Shown in pieces: positions 32,591 to 42,616 of a DNA stretch of 64,000 bases. The position numbers and the translations under genes were made by a program. The first letter of the stretch is position 1; each line of letters opens with the position of its first letter. This DNA comes from Symsagittifera roscoffensis (taxonomy: Eukaryota > Xenacoelomorpha > Acoela > Convolutidae): positions 1,624,166 to 1,688,165 of the forward strand of contig NC_087069.1 of the NCBI RefSeq assembly GCF_963678635.1, given 5' to 3'. The notes under the pieces were generated by a model. It made no database searches, had not been told where the DNA came from, and saw only the letters and a program-made list of their open reading frames with translations.

Positions 32591-33711
32591 GTGTATGATA
32601 ATCCTGAGTATGGGTTATAAAATGTAATGTAACCAATTGTGTTTTTGGTATATCTGTCGTATTTATATATTACTTCAGTAGTTATAAACGGTGGTGGTAG
32701 TGATTGAGCTGTTATGTTTGGTGGGTTTAATGGGTAGGGATGTTGAGTAATGTTATTTAACTTAACTGTGATTTCAAACTTTAATTGTAAACTGTTTTGT
32801 TGGAGTATTTGGATATTGTGATCACGGATATCGTCGTGAATATCTTGGCGATATTGTAATCTATTAAGTGCCCAGTTATGAAGGCGGTTACTTTCTAGAT
32901 GTTGTCCAAATAATGGTGGAGGTGCTGTAAATGTATTCCAATCTAATCTTAAAGGAATATTTGTTGATGATTGTTCTCGGTATCTTGCGTCGAGATTGTT
33001 TGGAAAATTTAAGTTAAAAGGTGTCGGTGAAATTTGACTAATCGATGGTGTTGATGGAAGTGATAATGTTTCGGGTAGTGATGAAGATGTGGTATCTGTA
33101 GAAATGTCTATGGGGTCATTGATTAAATTTGGTTCACCTTGTGTGAATGAATGTGTTGTCCAATATGGTAGTCGTGATGTTTGGTTTGGGGGGTTGAAAG
33201 GATTTTCACGTATTTGTTCAGATGTTGGTGTTGAACCTAAGTAATCTGAGGGTAGGCTTGAAGTGCTTCGTTGTGAAAAAAGTGTAGGGGTTTCTGGTGT
33301 AATACCAGTGGGATTTTCTGGAGTGCTTTGTGATGGTGATTGAGGTATTTCAAAATGAACTCGGGGAGTTTGAAAATTTCTATTTTGTCGAGGATGTATA
33401 ATTTGTCTATTTATTTCTGTTGTGTTTTGGTTCTGACTAAGGTGTCGTATTCTACTTAGTTCTTGTGGTAGTGTTGGGTATAGGTTATATGTTGGTTCAC
33501 TTAGAGATGCTTGTCGTTGAACTGGTTCTAGTGGTTCAGATAAACGAGCGTGTCGTTCTTCAAAAGTGTATGGACTATATTGAAAAGAAATTCGTGTAGA
33601 TGTTTGAGGGTTTTGAGTAGTTGAAGGTGTTGTTGGGTTATCTTGGGATGATGTCGGTGAAGACTGACTTTGTGACTGTGGGGTAGCAATTTTTGATAGA
33701 TTTTTGATTGA
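32578..33711 (-). CDS. ATG-less 377-codon ORF of the retroelement
   Basis: Reading every codon on the minus strand from 33711 (just after TAA 33714-33712) to TAA 32580-32578 gives 377 sense codons with no stop and no ATG. The first two thirds are rich in Pro, Ser, Thr and Gln. The last third looks more ordered, with QHLESNRLHNWALNRL followed by alternating charged and hydrophobic residues. Chance survival of such a frame in AT-rich DNA is very unlikely. Expression would need splicing onto an upstream ATG, frameshifting or a non-AUG start. A plausible acceptor (CTACCCCACAG) lies at 33686-33676. Its end overlaps the signal-peptide ORF start. I do not recognise the protein. Confidence 0.7.
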   Translation of the reverse strand, partial: SIKNLSKIATPQSQSQSSPTSSQDNPTTPSTTQNPQTSTRISFQYSPYTFEERHARLSEPLEPVQRQASLSEPTYNLYPTLPQELSRIRHLSQNQNTTEINRQIIHPRQNRNFQTPRVHFEIPQSPSQSTPENPTGITPETPTLFSQRSTSSLPSDYLGSTPTSEQIRENPFNPPNQTSRLPYWTTHSFTQGEPNLINDPIDISTDTTSSSLPETLSLPSTPSISQISPTPFNLNFPNNLDARYREQSSTNIPLRLDWNTFTAPPPLFGQHLESNRLHNWALNRLQYRQDIHDDIRDHNIQILQQNSLQLKFEITVKLNNITQHPYPLNPPNITAQSLPPPFITTEVIYKYDRYTKNTIGYITFYNPYSGLSYTCIF

Positions 33712-33716
33712 TTATT

Positions 33717-33905
33717 CTAGTGAACAAGTTTATGTTTATTATAATATTCTTCCAAAAAAATAATTAGAAAGATTGTTGCTAGGGCAAATGTGATGATTGC
33801 TTTCTTTATACATTTGCATATGGTCAAAATGAGGGATGATAAAAATGTTATGAAAATTACAAATAATAGAAAAATATCAGTTCTACTGAAAATAGTTCGT
33901 ATCAT
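33717..33905 (-). CDS. Small two-pass membrane protein of the retroelement
   Basis: A 62-aa frame with two hydrophobic segments (about residues 11-30 and 36-52) separated by a short basic turn (CKCIKK). The ATG at 33905 overlaps the stop of the preceding ORF as ATGA. Size, hydrophobicity and position before the envelope-like gene recall viral small membrane proteins, but this is analogy only. It is AT-rich coding sequence and could be spurious, although the tight overlap argues for a real pair. Confidence 0.5.
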   Translation of the reverse strand: MIRTIFSRTDIFLLFVIFITFLSSLILTICKCIKKAIITFALATIFLIIFLEEYYNKHKLVH

Positions 33906-34132
33906 TTAGACAAGTTGTATGATTCGTACCTGTGGATATAATCAAGGGTTTTGGAAAGTTGGAGAAATAGTTCGAAGATAGTGTAGAAAATTAAAAAAAT
34001 GTTACAAAAAATGATTAAGACTATTAGAAAAGATTCAAGTATATCAAAAAGAAATATTATAAAGGTTGCAAGTATCGTAAAAAATTGTTTAAGGTTTATG
34101 AAAATTTTAGTGACTGTTTGATAGAAGAGCAT
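33902..34132 (-). CDS. Small membrane protein of the retroelement, upstream partner
   Basis: A 76-aa frame starting at ATG 34132. It has an amphipathic beginning and a long hydrophobic region from about residue 18 to 58 that could span the membrane twice. It ends TCTAAATGA, where the TGA overlaps the next ATG. It does not resemble any family I know. Its neighbours are pol (about 980 bp upstream) and the second membrane ORF. Confidence 0.5.
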   Translation of the reverse strand: MLFYQTVTKIFINLKQFFTILATFIIFLFDILESFLIVLIIFCNIFLIFYTIFELFLQLSKTLDYIHRYESYNLSK

Positions 34133-35109
34133 TTAAGAAATGACTTCTTGGTCGAATATTTTTTGTTGTTTGGGGCAATTTTCAAGTGTGGTCGGATTAT
34201 TTATTAGTTTTTTTTACAAGTGGGTTGAGTTTTGTAAAATTTTGTTGGGGGCAATTTTTATGGTGATCGGGAGGTCGTCTTTTTCTTTATTTTTGTTTGT
34301 CAAATGATCCGGGGTATGGTGAGATTTTTGTACTTTAGGCTAATTAAAATGTTCATTTTGTTACTTTAGGCTAAGTTAACAAATTTGTTTGGGGGGTATT
34401 TGTGGTCTGAGTTGGGGAAATATTGTTGATCTTTGGGTTATTAGATAAGGGAGGGGTATGGGATTATGGTGATATTTATTTTAGTTGTCAAGTTGGAGTG
34501 GTTTGCTTATTTTTGACCTGGAGGTCGTAAAGTTATAGTTATAGATATGCCTGGAGTTTTATATGATTCGTCCAATTGATCTTAGTTTGAGTTAGAGAAA
34601 GTGACGGATTGGATGAATCCTATTGGTCTAATGTGAACTAGAATTATTGCGTGTTTGTTAGCATGCTATTTTGAAAAATGGAAATTGAAAATGTTTCAGA
34701 GGTTTCAAGACTGTGAAGTATAAAGTAAAAATTGCTTTTGAAATTCCACTTTCTTTAATATTTTAGATTGGGGGATGAATATTTTGTAATTTTTACGTGG
34801 TTGATTTCGAAGTCGTGTTGATTTTCTATGTTCTGATTTGTCGATTTGCTCTTGGGGTATTATTTGTTCGGTCATTTTTCTATTTTTTCTTTCTTTTGGG
34901 GATGTTTTTTGGTCTAGGTTTTTTGTATTGTTTTTGGTGGCGGTTGATTTTGTATTTTGATTTTCGATGGGGATATCATTTTGTTCCTTTGTTGTGTTTT
35001 TCGGATGTGGGTCATTTTGAATAATTTTTAAACCTGTGAAAGAATATAATTGAGTTAATTCGCGGAGTGCGTATTCTTTTGGGTAATAAGGTAATAGGTT
35101 GTTTCGGTG
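34133..35109 (-). other. Retroelement spacer between pol and the membrane ORFs
   Basis: About 980 bp with no supportable minus-strand ORF. TTACTTTAGGCTAA-like sequence repeats in short form near 34330-34380 (TACTTTAGGCTAA twice). It may hold splice sites for downstream messages; I could not single one out. Confidence 0.45.
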
Positions 35110-38100
35110 CTAAACGATTTCTTTTTTGTCTGAGTTGGTGATTTTATATGTGACATCAGTGGGTCTTGCAATTATTTGGTATGGTCCTTTACGAAGGGGT
35201 TGTAATTTTTTAGAAATTCCTTTTTGAGTAGTAAAATTAGGTATTAAAACAAATGTTCCAATTTTTAAATCGGGGGCTGGTGTAAAACGTGAATTTATTT
35301 GTTCATTAATGTTTTGTCTTTGTAATAACTTTTTTGTTACTTTTTGATAAATTTCATTGTGTTTTTTATCTCTATTTAGAATCCATTCGGTGTGTGTACC
35401 GGAGGCTAATTTAAGAATTTGTTGGTGATGAAAATGATCTTCATCGTGTGTATGTAAAGGTAGGTTATAACAAATTGAGTCTTTATTTGGTTGACAATAA
35501 CCTTGTGCGTTTTTATGAGAATTTGCTGTAAACATTATTGGTTTGCGTGGCTTTTGGTTAAAAACCATTTCATATGGTGACATTCCTAGAGTTGTCGTGA
35601 TTTGTGAATTATATGCTAAGGGAAATAATTTTACATCTGCTGACCATTCGGTATATCTTGTATCATTTCCGTTGATGATACATCTAAGATATTCTTGTAA
35701 TGAACGGTTCATACCTTCGACTAAGCCGTTTGTCCAAGGTGCATGAGATGTACGTAGTTTGTGTTTAATGTTATATAAATGACATAGTGTGATAATTTCA
35801 TTATTTATGAATTCTGTACCGTTGTCTGTGACTAAAATTTCTGGTAGTCCAAATTTTGCTATCCAGTGTTCATAAAGCGTTGTATACGCATAATAAGCGT
35901 TACAATGTGGTACTGGGTTAAGTGCTACATAGTGTGTAAATGCGTCAGCAATTACCATAATGTAGGAATTTCCTTCTGATGAGGGTGAAATTGGGCCTTT
36001 AGTATCAAATGAGATACGATGATTAAAGTACAAGCTTTGTCCTTTAAAATCTTGTTTTTGTGCTATTTGTTTTTGATTTGGGTGAGGTTTATTTAGTTGA
36101 CATACTATACAATCATTGCATAGTACTTTTATCCAAATTGGTGCATTTGGGAAGTAAATGTTTTGTATAAAGTTTGAATATGTTTTTTCTGATCCAGAAT
36201 GTCCTTTAATATTTTGTGTATGTGAGATATTAAAAGCTATGAGAATCATACTTAAAGGAAGACAGGGGACTGTAGATTCATTTAAGTTATACTCTAAAAG
36301 GTCTGTAGTTTCATTAATTGTTGTGTTATTAAATTTGCGAAAGTATCGGAGGAGTGTTTTGTTGCCTAGAATGGTTGAATCTGCCTTGATAGGTTTAGTT
36401 TTATATTTGTGCCATGATTTTAGTTGTCGAATTATTGGGTCAAGATTTTGATATTGTTTTAGTGTTGAAATTGTAATTGTTTCTGTCGGAGGGAGAAAAA
36501 TGTTTTCAATTTCGAGTTTAGATAAGGGTATTGTATCAAGTGGGTCGTGGAGGTCAAAAACTTGATTTATTGTGTATTTTGAATCGTTTGTTTGTGGTCC
36601 TGATAAATTTATTTTATCAGTTAAATTTTCTTTTTCAATTAGTGGCAAATGGTCTTTTTTAGGTGGGTGTTGTTTTGTTCGTTTTTGTTGGGTGTTATTT
36701 TTTATCCATTGAGAATATGGGATTGGTTTAAAAGTTGATGTTCCAAGTAGATCAACTTCATAGTGATTATTTTGACAATCTAAATAAAGTGGGAAATGTT
36801 GTAAACTATTTATTTGTGATTGTTCAACGTCAGTTTTTACTGCATATTTGCATTCCAATCGGGGTGATGTTTCGTTTTCTGCAAGGTAGAATTTTATGTT
36901 TTTGGGTATTTCAACTGTTGTTTTTCGTGTAAGTAATTCAGGTGGCGTATTTCGACTTAAGGTGTCTGGTAATGCAAGATTTTTTCCTGCAGTCCTAACT
37001 ATATGTAAGTTTGGAAATTTCATTAGAATTAGTTGAAATCTGTAAACTCGGTGGTTTGGATTAGATTTTTGTGTAAAAAGAAAGATGATTGGTTTATGGT
37101 CTGTGAATAGAACTGTGGGATGTTTTGATCCAAGTATCAGAAATTCATATTCTGTCAGTGTATATATTATGGCTGTACATTCTCTCATTAGAGTTGAGAG
37201 TCGTAGCTCTGCTTGAGTGAATAATCGAGAATTTGCTGATATGAGGTTCATTTTATTTGTACCATTATGTGATTGTAATAGTGCTGCACCGATGCCAAAG
37301 TTCGAAGCATCGCACATTGCATAAAATGGTTGATCAGGGTCTGGAATTGTGTTTGAAATTTGTTCAGTTAAAAGTTTCTTTATTTCTTCAAATCGTGCTT
37401 GATGTTCTGTATTCCATTCAAAATTATTTTGTTGTCTAAGGATGTTATAAAATGGTCGTAGATATAATTGCATTTTATAAACATATTTGCTTAAAAAATT
37501 TAACATTCCAAGAAATTCTTGGATTTTCTTTTTATTTGTTGGTGGTTGAAGTTTTTGAATAGCGTCAATGCGTGATTTCAGTGGAGTGATTGTTTTTCTT
37601 TCTATATTATGTCCTAAGAATTTAACTCTTGTCAAAAAGAAGTGTGATTTATCGGGGGCGGCCTTCAGATTTTCGTTCTGAAGTATTTGGTGATATTTTT
37701 CTAAAACATTGAACATTTCTTCTTTTGTTTGTGATTGCATAAAAACATCGTCTAAATAGGTGATTGCGTTTTTCTTGAGTATTAGTGGTCTAAAAATTTT
37801 GCTCATAAAAGCTGAAAATGCTGCTGGTCCTATGGATATTCCATAGAATAAGCGGTTGAATTCATATTGTTGGTTTCCAATAACAAATTGTGTTAAACGT
37901 CGTGATTGTTCATCTAGTGGCATTTGATTGTATGCACTATTCTTATCGGCGGTTGTAAAGTATTTGCCGTTTATTTTTGTTAAAATAACTTGTATTGGTT
38001 CAATGGGCCAATTACATTTTGATTCATCTATGAGTGAATTGAGGTATCTAGCGTCGAGAACGATTTTTAATGATTCTCCTTTAGCTAGAATGATAACGGG

Positions 38101-38547
38101 GTTGATAAATGTGTTGCCTTTTGGTTGTTCTTCTTTATTAACTGGTGATATAATGTTGTATTGTTCTAAAATATCGAGTAATCTGTTCACTTTATCATGT
38201 AAGTGAATTGGTACTTTACTTGCTCTCTGTTTTTTGAAAACTGCGTCTGGTTTTAACGGGAGATGTAGTGATGAACTGATTTTGCCAACATCAAATTTGG
38301 ATGTTGCATAGACTGATGAATATTTAATTAGCTGTTTGGCTAACTTTTTGAATTCGTCTTGTGTTATTTGTGAATGTTGGAAATTAAACATTGTTAAAAA
38401 TTTCTGTTGATCTTCTGTGTAGTTACTTATGTTGAACGTAGGTTTGAAATATGGGGTTTTTGTGAAATAATCCGTATTTCTGTTTTCATTATTTATTATG
38501 TTATTTATAGATAATTCTTCATTAAGAATTGTGGATTGACAAATATC
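35110..38547 (-). CDS. pol: Pol: reverse transcriptase, RNase H, integrase
   Basis: The frame is open from just after TAA 38550-38548 to the stop at 35110; the first ATG is at 38391 (1093 aa from there). RT: KIVLDARYLN, YFTTADKNSAYNQMPL, the catalytic YLDD in AITYLDDVFM, and LGHNI. RNase H: MCDASNFGIGAALLQ, RECTAI and FTDHKPI. Integrase: an HHCC zinc domain ending CNDCIVCQ, then the DDE core with SFDTKGP, VTDNGTEF and GLVEGMNRSLQEYL. The C-terminus has a GPY-type module (KGPYQII) and no chromodomain. RT-RH-IN order marks the Ty3/Gypsy superfamily. All catalytic residues are visible. Expression from upstream would require passing the TAA at 38548. Confidence 0.93.
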   Translation of the reverse strand, partial: DICQSTILNEELSINNIINNENRNTDYFTKTPYFKPTFNISNYTEDQQKFLTMFNFQHSQITQDEFKKLAKQLIKYSSVYATSKFDVGKISSSLHLPLKPDAVFKKQRASKVPIHLHDKVNRLLDILEQYNIISPVNKEEQPKGNTFINPVIILAKGESLKIVLDARYLNSLIDESKCNWPIEPIQVILTKINGKYFTTADKNSAYNQMPLDEQSRRLTQFVIGNQQYEFNRLFYGISIGPAAFSAFMSKIFRPLILKKNAITYLDDVFMQSQTKEEMFNVLEKYHQILQNENLKAAPDKSHFFLTRVKFLGHNIERKTITPLKSRIDAIQKLQPPTNKKKIQEFLGMLNFLSKYVYKMQLYLRPFYNILRQQNNFEWNTEHQARFEEIKKLLTEQISNTIPDPDQPFYAMCDASNFGIGAALLQSHNGTNKMNLISANSRLFTQAELRLSTLMRECTAIIYTLTEYEFLILGSKHPTVLFTDHKPIIFLFTQKSNPNHRVYRFQLILMKFPNLHIVRTAGKNLALPDTLSRNTPPELLTRKTTVEIPKNIKFYLAENETSPRLECKYAVKTDVEQSQINSLQHFPLYLDCQNNHYEVDLLGTSTFKPIPYSQWIKNNTQQKRTKQHPPKKDHLPLIEKENLTDKINLSGPQTNDSKYTINQVFDLHDPLDTIPLSKLEIENIFLPPTETITISTLKQYQNLDPIIRQLKSWHKYKTKPIKADSTILGNKTLLRYFRKFNNTTINETTDLLEYNLNESTVPCLPLSMILIAFNISHTQNIKGHSGSEKTYSNFIQNIYFPNAPIWIKVLCNDCIVCQLNKPHPNQKQIAQKQDFKGQSLYFNHRISFDTKGPISPSSEGNSYIMVIADAFTHYVALNPVPHCNAYYAYTTLYEHWIAKFGLPEILVTDNGTEFINNEIITLCHLYNIKHKLRTSHAPWTNGLVEGMNRSLQEYLRCIINGNDTRYTEWSADVKLFPLAYNSQITTTLGMSPYEMVFNQKPRKPIMFTANSHKNAQGYCQPNKDSICYNLPLHTHDEDHFHHQQILKLASGTHTEWILNRDKKHNEIYQKVTKKLLQRQNINEQINSRFTPAPDLKIGTFVLIPNFTTQKGISKKLQPLRKGPYQIIARPTDVTYKITNSDKKEIV

Positions 38548-38862
38548 TTATAATTGAAGTATATTATTTACGCGATAGGCTTTTTCGTGTATTGGTGATA
38601 TTGTAGCGTTGGTTTCGCAATAGCCTAAAAGTCATAAAGGTAATGTTACCTGGTAAGGTGTGTTGTTATAGACATGTAAGGAAATAATATCTGAATTCGA
38701 GTTTTTCAAATATTTTATTGAAGAGATTGTGATTTTGAAAAATTTATGAATAGGTTTGAATTCAAAATCTGACATATAAAATTTTTGTTTGTTTTGTTCT
38801 TTATCATATTGGTGAACTTGTTTGATTGAAAAATTATAGATGTTTCCTGATAGTGGTTTCAA
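38548..38862 (-). pseudogene. Protease-RT linker, copy A, interrupted by TGA and TAA
   Basis: The frame is -1 relative to gag-protease and the same as pol. It encodes a beta-rich segment (TPYQVTLPL and on) like the protease-RT linker of Gypsy-type elements. In copy A a GGA codon has become TGA (about 38632-38634), and a TAA at 38550-38548 separates it from pol. The TAA is shared with copy B, so it is older than the duplication. Confidence 0.6.
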
Positions 38863-41800
38863 GTGTTTTCTTTGTTGGTTAAATATCGGGTAAAATTTTG
38901 AAAGAATGGTGGTTGTTTATTTAATCTTTGAAAAAATGTTAAGGATGTGTCTTTTGTTTTTGTATATTTATCTTTGATTAATATTTTACTATTTAAGATG
39001 TTAATTGTTGGTATATACTTCGAAATAAATGGTATTCCAATGATATTATGTTTAATATCAGTGATATGGAATATTTGTTTAAATGGCTTATTTAAATTTT
39101 TGCTTTGCTCCATTGTTCTGGTGGGGAGGAGAAATAATTGGATTTTTCCGTAGTTTATCAATGTTGATCCCTGTGCTGTTGCGAACTTACTGGAGGTTTC
39201 AAGAGGTGTTAGCTTTGGGTGTAAAGTTTTTATTTCATTCCATGTGGGAATGTTTATTATGTTTGATTCTGCTCCTGAATCAATTAAAAAATCAATTTCA
39301 AGATCTGGTGGTTGAAATTCTTTGTTTCTTGGACTTTCTAAGAGAAATGGTATTGTCCAAATTTTTTCTTTGGGTTGTTCTTTTTGTATATTTTGATAGA
39401 TGTGGTTTGTGTTCAAGCATTTTGTTTTATTATTTGCAGAGGGTTGATTTGTAGTGTTAATTCTATTAGTTTCTTGTGTCGTTGGTGTGGAATGTATGGG
39501 TTTAGTGTAATAATTTTGAAGAAATTCTGATTGATTTTCATATATGTGTGATGAAAAAGGTTGTTCATATATTACAGATTCATAGTCATTTTCGACTTTT
39601 ATCATATTGATGGAGAGAGTGTTTTCTGTGTCGCTTTCTGAATCTGATGATGCACAGTTTATTTGATTGAGTTGTAACGTATCAGTTACTGTGTCATCAA
39701 TACCTGGAGGGTCTGATGTTGTTTCTGGGTTAGACTGTACTTGATTGATTTGTCTTTGATGTTTAGGTGTACTACTTCTGTGGCGATTATTAGAATTATT
39801 ATAGTGATTATTATTCCGGTGTGGTGATTGGGAATAATTTCTATAACGATTATTATAACTTGAGTGTCGATTTTGTGAATTATTTCGCGATCTATTTTGA
39901 TAATTGCTGTTTGGTCTGTTATATGAGTTATTTCTTGATCGGTTGTTTTGATAATATTGATTTCGATTGTTTGAATAACTTCTATTTCGATTATTGGAAT
40001 AGTTTCTATTTCTATTATATGATGAGTTTCGTGATTGATTGTTTGGATAGTATCTATTTCTTGATTGGGAATTAGATCTAGAAGCAAACTGTGTTGTGTT
40101 TGAATTAGATCTGGAGTAGTTATTTCTACTATTTGGTCTATTGTAGTGATTTTGTGACGAATTTTGTGTATTTCTTCGTTCTGGCGATCTTCCTCTATAA
40201 CTTGAGTTATATGGGGATTGATTTCTTGTATAACTTGTATTGTTCGGAAGTGGTTTTCCGGAACTATTGTTGCTGTATACATTTTTGTTCGGTAGATTTT
40301 GATCTTTCTTCATATATTGATAAAATGACTTATTTGGTTCTTTGTACTTTTGAGGTTTATTTTGATTATCTTGCTGTTTTTGTCTACATTCAGAAATACT
40401 ATGTCCGTATCGTCGGCAATAATTACACCATTTTTTGAAAGATGGTTTGCCTTTAAAGTTTGGGTTCTTTTCGTAAATATTGAGTATTTCAGTGATTTTT
40501 TCAACGAGGTCTGTGTCTGATTCCTGTATATTATTAATATTAGTGGGAGTCGTTTCAATTCTGTTAACGTATTGTAATTTCAGATTTTCCGTTTCTTCTA
40601 GTTTCATCGTGATTTCTGCTTGTTCTAATTTGTCTACTAGTTTTCGAAAATCTAAATCGGGTTCTCGAATTGAAGAAGGATGGGATGCTCTCTTTTTTAT
40701 TGCTATTTTCCTTAATTGTGGTGTTAAGGTCATCATTAAGATTTCTGTCATCTTTGTGTTTTTATAGTCGTGTGTATTTAGTGAATATGCTTTTCGAACT
40801 AGTGTTTCGATTCGTACTGCTAATTGCTTGATGGTTTCGTTTGGTAATCTGCGAATTTCATTACATAAAACTCTTTGTTGTTGTTTGTTTCTTTCGGAGT
40901 CAAACATTTTTGAAAATTCCTGTGTAAACCTTTTCCAATTTGATTTTATTTCTGGAGGTAATACTGAAAACCATTTTTGGGCTGCGCCATCTAAGGTTGT
41001 TTGTATCAACGCTGTGCGTCGATGTATCCAGTTTTGATGTAGTGGCGTATTAATTGGTTCAGGTCCAATGTTTAAAATCAAGTTTGCTGTTACTGCATTT
41101 AAATAATCTTCTACAGAGTATTCAGGGTCTGTTCCTGTGAAAACCATTAAAGGTTTGTTTGATGTTATTGATGATCCACCCATAAGGTATGGATTCATTG
41201 TCATTTGTAATGATTCTGCTGCATTTGGCATTTGAGAAAAATTTGAAAGTTGGTTTCTTGTTATTTCATGTTGTTGAAGATAATATGGGAGTGGTATTTC
41301 ATTTTGCATTTGTGTTGGTTGATACGAGTGTGCAATCATTGGATTTTGTTGTTGAATTGGTTGTTGATGTTGTGTATCTATCGGTTGTGGAGAAAAAATT
41401 CTATGATTTGTATGTGGTTTCTGTACTCCTTGTCCACGATATTCTTGAGTATATGGTGCAAATATGTCTGGTTGTAAGAAATCATCATCTGAGGATAAAT
41501 AATCCATTTGATAAGATGTCTGTTTTTTTTTATTTTTATTTTGTTGAAAAAATGGGTAATTTTCACTGCGATCCTGTGGAGGATTTGTTTGGAAATTTAC
41601 TGAATTAGGTTGGGCCATTGGGTTATCCCAGTTTCGAGATCTTGTATATTGGTTAAAATTTCTTCGTGGTTGATAATTTGTTTTTGATGGATGTGTATAA
41701 TTATAATTATGGTCTGCAAAGTTGTTTCTAGTGAATGTTTTGCGTGTTTTTGGTGGTATTGTCATGGGTCTGTATGTTTGGTAATCCATATGTGAATATT

Positions 41801-42055
41801 TTGGGGCAACTGAAGGTTTAACGGTTGATTGTAAGGTTACCTGTGTTTGTGAAGGATTTGTATTTCTTGGTGTTGTTAAGTTTGGACGTATTGGTGAAAT
41901 ACTTTGTTGTGTAGTTGTTGTGTGTACAATTTCTTCATTTATGAAGTGTGATGGTGTCTGGATATCTTGTTGAGTAAGATTCCTAGTTCCATTGAGGTTT
42001 TCATTGTGTATGACTGTAGAGTTTAAACTATTATTTTGTGTATCGGGCAAAAATG
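38859..42055 (-). pseudogene. gag-pro: Gag-protease, copy A (N-terminus missing)
   Basis: A continuous 1063-codon frame that lacks the natural start: it begins at the duplication junction, and the N-terminal 290 or so residues of Gag are present only in copy B. Order: basic/Pro-rich region, capsid-like domain (about 295-470, with the segment IQTTLDGAAQKWFSVL), one CCHC knuckle (CNYCRRYGHSISEC, about 539-552), a long Arg/Asn/Ser/Tyr-rich tract (about 590-775), then an aspartic protease with DSGAESNIINI near 923. A canonical -1 heptamer, AAATTTT in codon phase A-AAT-TTT, sits at 38898-38892, about 30 nt before the stop. Confidence 0.85.
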
Positions 42056-42301
42056 AATATTTAAGACTGATGAATATTTAATTAGCTGTTTGGCTAACTT
42101 TTTGAATTCGTCTTGTGTTATTTGTGAATGTTGGAAATTAAACATTGTTAAAATTTTCTGTTGATCTTCTGTGTAGTTACTTATGTTGAACGTAGGTTTG
42201 AAATATGGGGTTTTTGTGAAATAATCCGTATTTCTGTTTTCATTATTTATTATGTTATTTATAGATAATTCTTCATTAAGAATTGTGGATTGACAAATAT
42301 C

Positions 42302-42616
42302 TTATAATTGAAGTATATTATTTACGCGATAGGCTTTTTCGTGTATTGGTGATATTGTAGCGTTGGTTTCGCAATAGCCTAAAAGTCCTAAAGGTAATGT
42401 TACCTGGTAAGGTGTGTTGTTATAGACATGTAAGGAAATAATATCTGAATTCGAGTTTTTCAAATATTTTATTGAAGAGATTGTGATTTTGAAAAATTTA
42501 TGAATAGGTTTGAATTCAAAATCTGACATATAAAATTTTTGTTTGTTTTGTTCTTTATCATATTGGTGAACTTGTTTGATTGAAAAATTATAGATGTTTC
42601 CTGATAGTGGTTTCAA
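42302..42616 (-). CDS. Protease-RT linker, copy B (ends at TAA)
   Basis: About 104 codons without a natural ATG; the first in-frame codons overlap the gag-protease stop in the -1 frame. It is intact where copy A has a TGA and ends at TAA 42304-42302. In copy B only the first part of pol follows before the duplication junction, so it cannot reach RT. This segment is the expected product of the -1 shift at 42652-42646. Confidence 0.6.
   Translation of the reverse strand: MKPLSGNIYNFSIKQVHQYDKEQNKQKFYMSDFEFKPIHKFFKITISSIKYLKNSNSDIISLHVYNNTPYQVTLPLGLLGYCETNATISPIHEKAYRVNNILQL

Larger units (their letters stand above)
38310..42055 (-). repeat. Internal tandem duplication of gag-pro-linker, copy A
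   Basis: 3,746 bp matching 42064-45808 at an offset of 3,754 bp. Visible differences are one T in a homopolymer (T9 at about 41523-41531, T8 in copy B), TGA for GGA at about 38634, and a substitution near 38399. Copy A adjoins pol but lacks the gag start. Confidence 0.92.

Noticed and set aside
39686..40282. 198-codon minus-strand frame (and its duplicate at 43440-44036) overlapping gag
   Set aside because: It is the alternative frame of the Arg/Asn/Ser/Tyr-rich tract; its Ile/Thr/Glu repeats mirror that low-complexity coding sequence, so it is a shadow.
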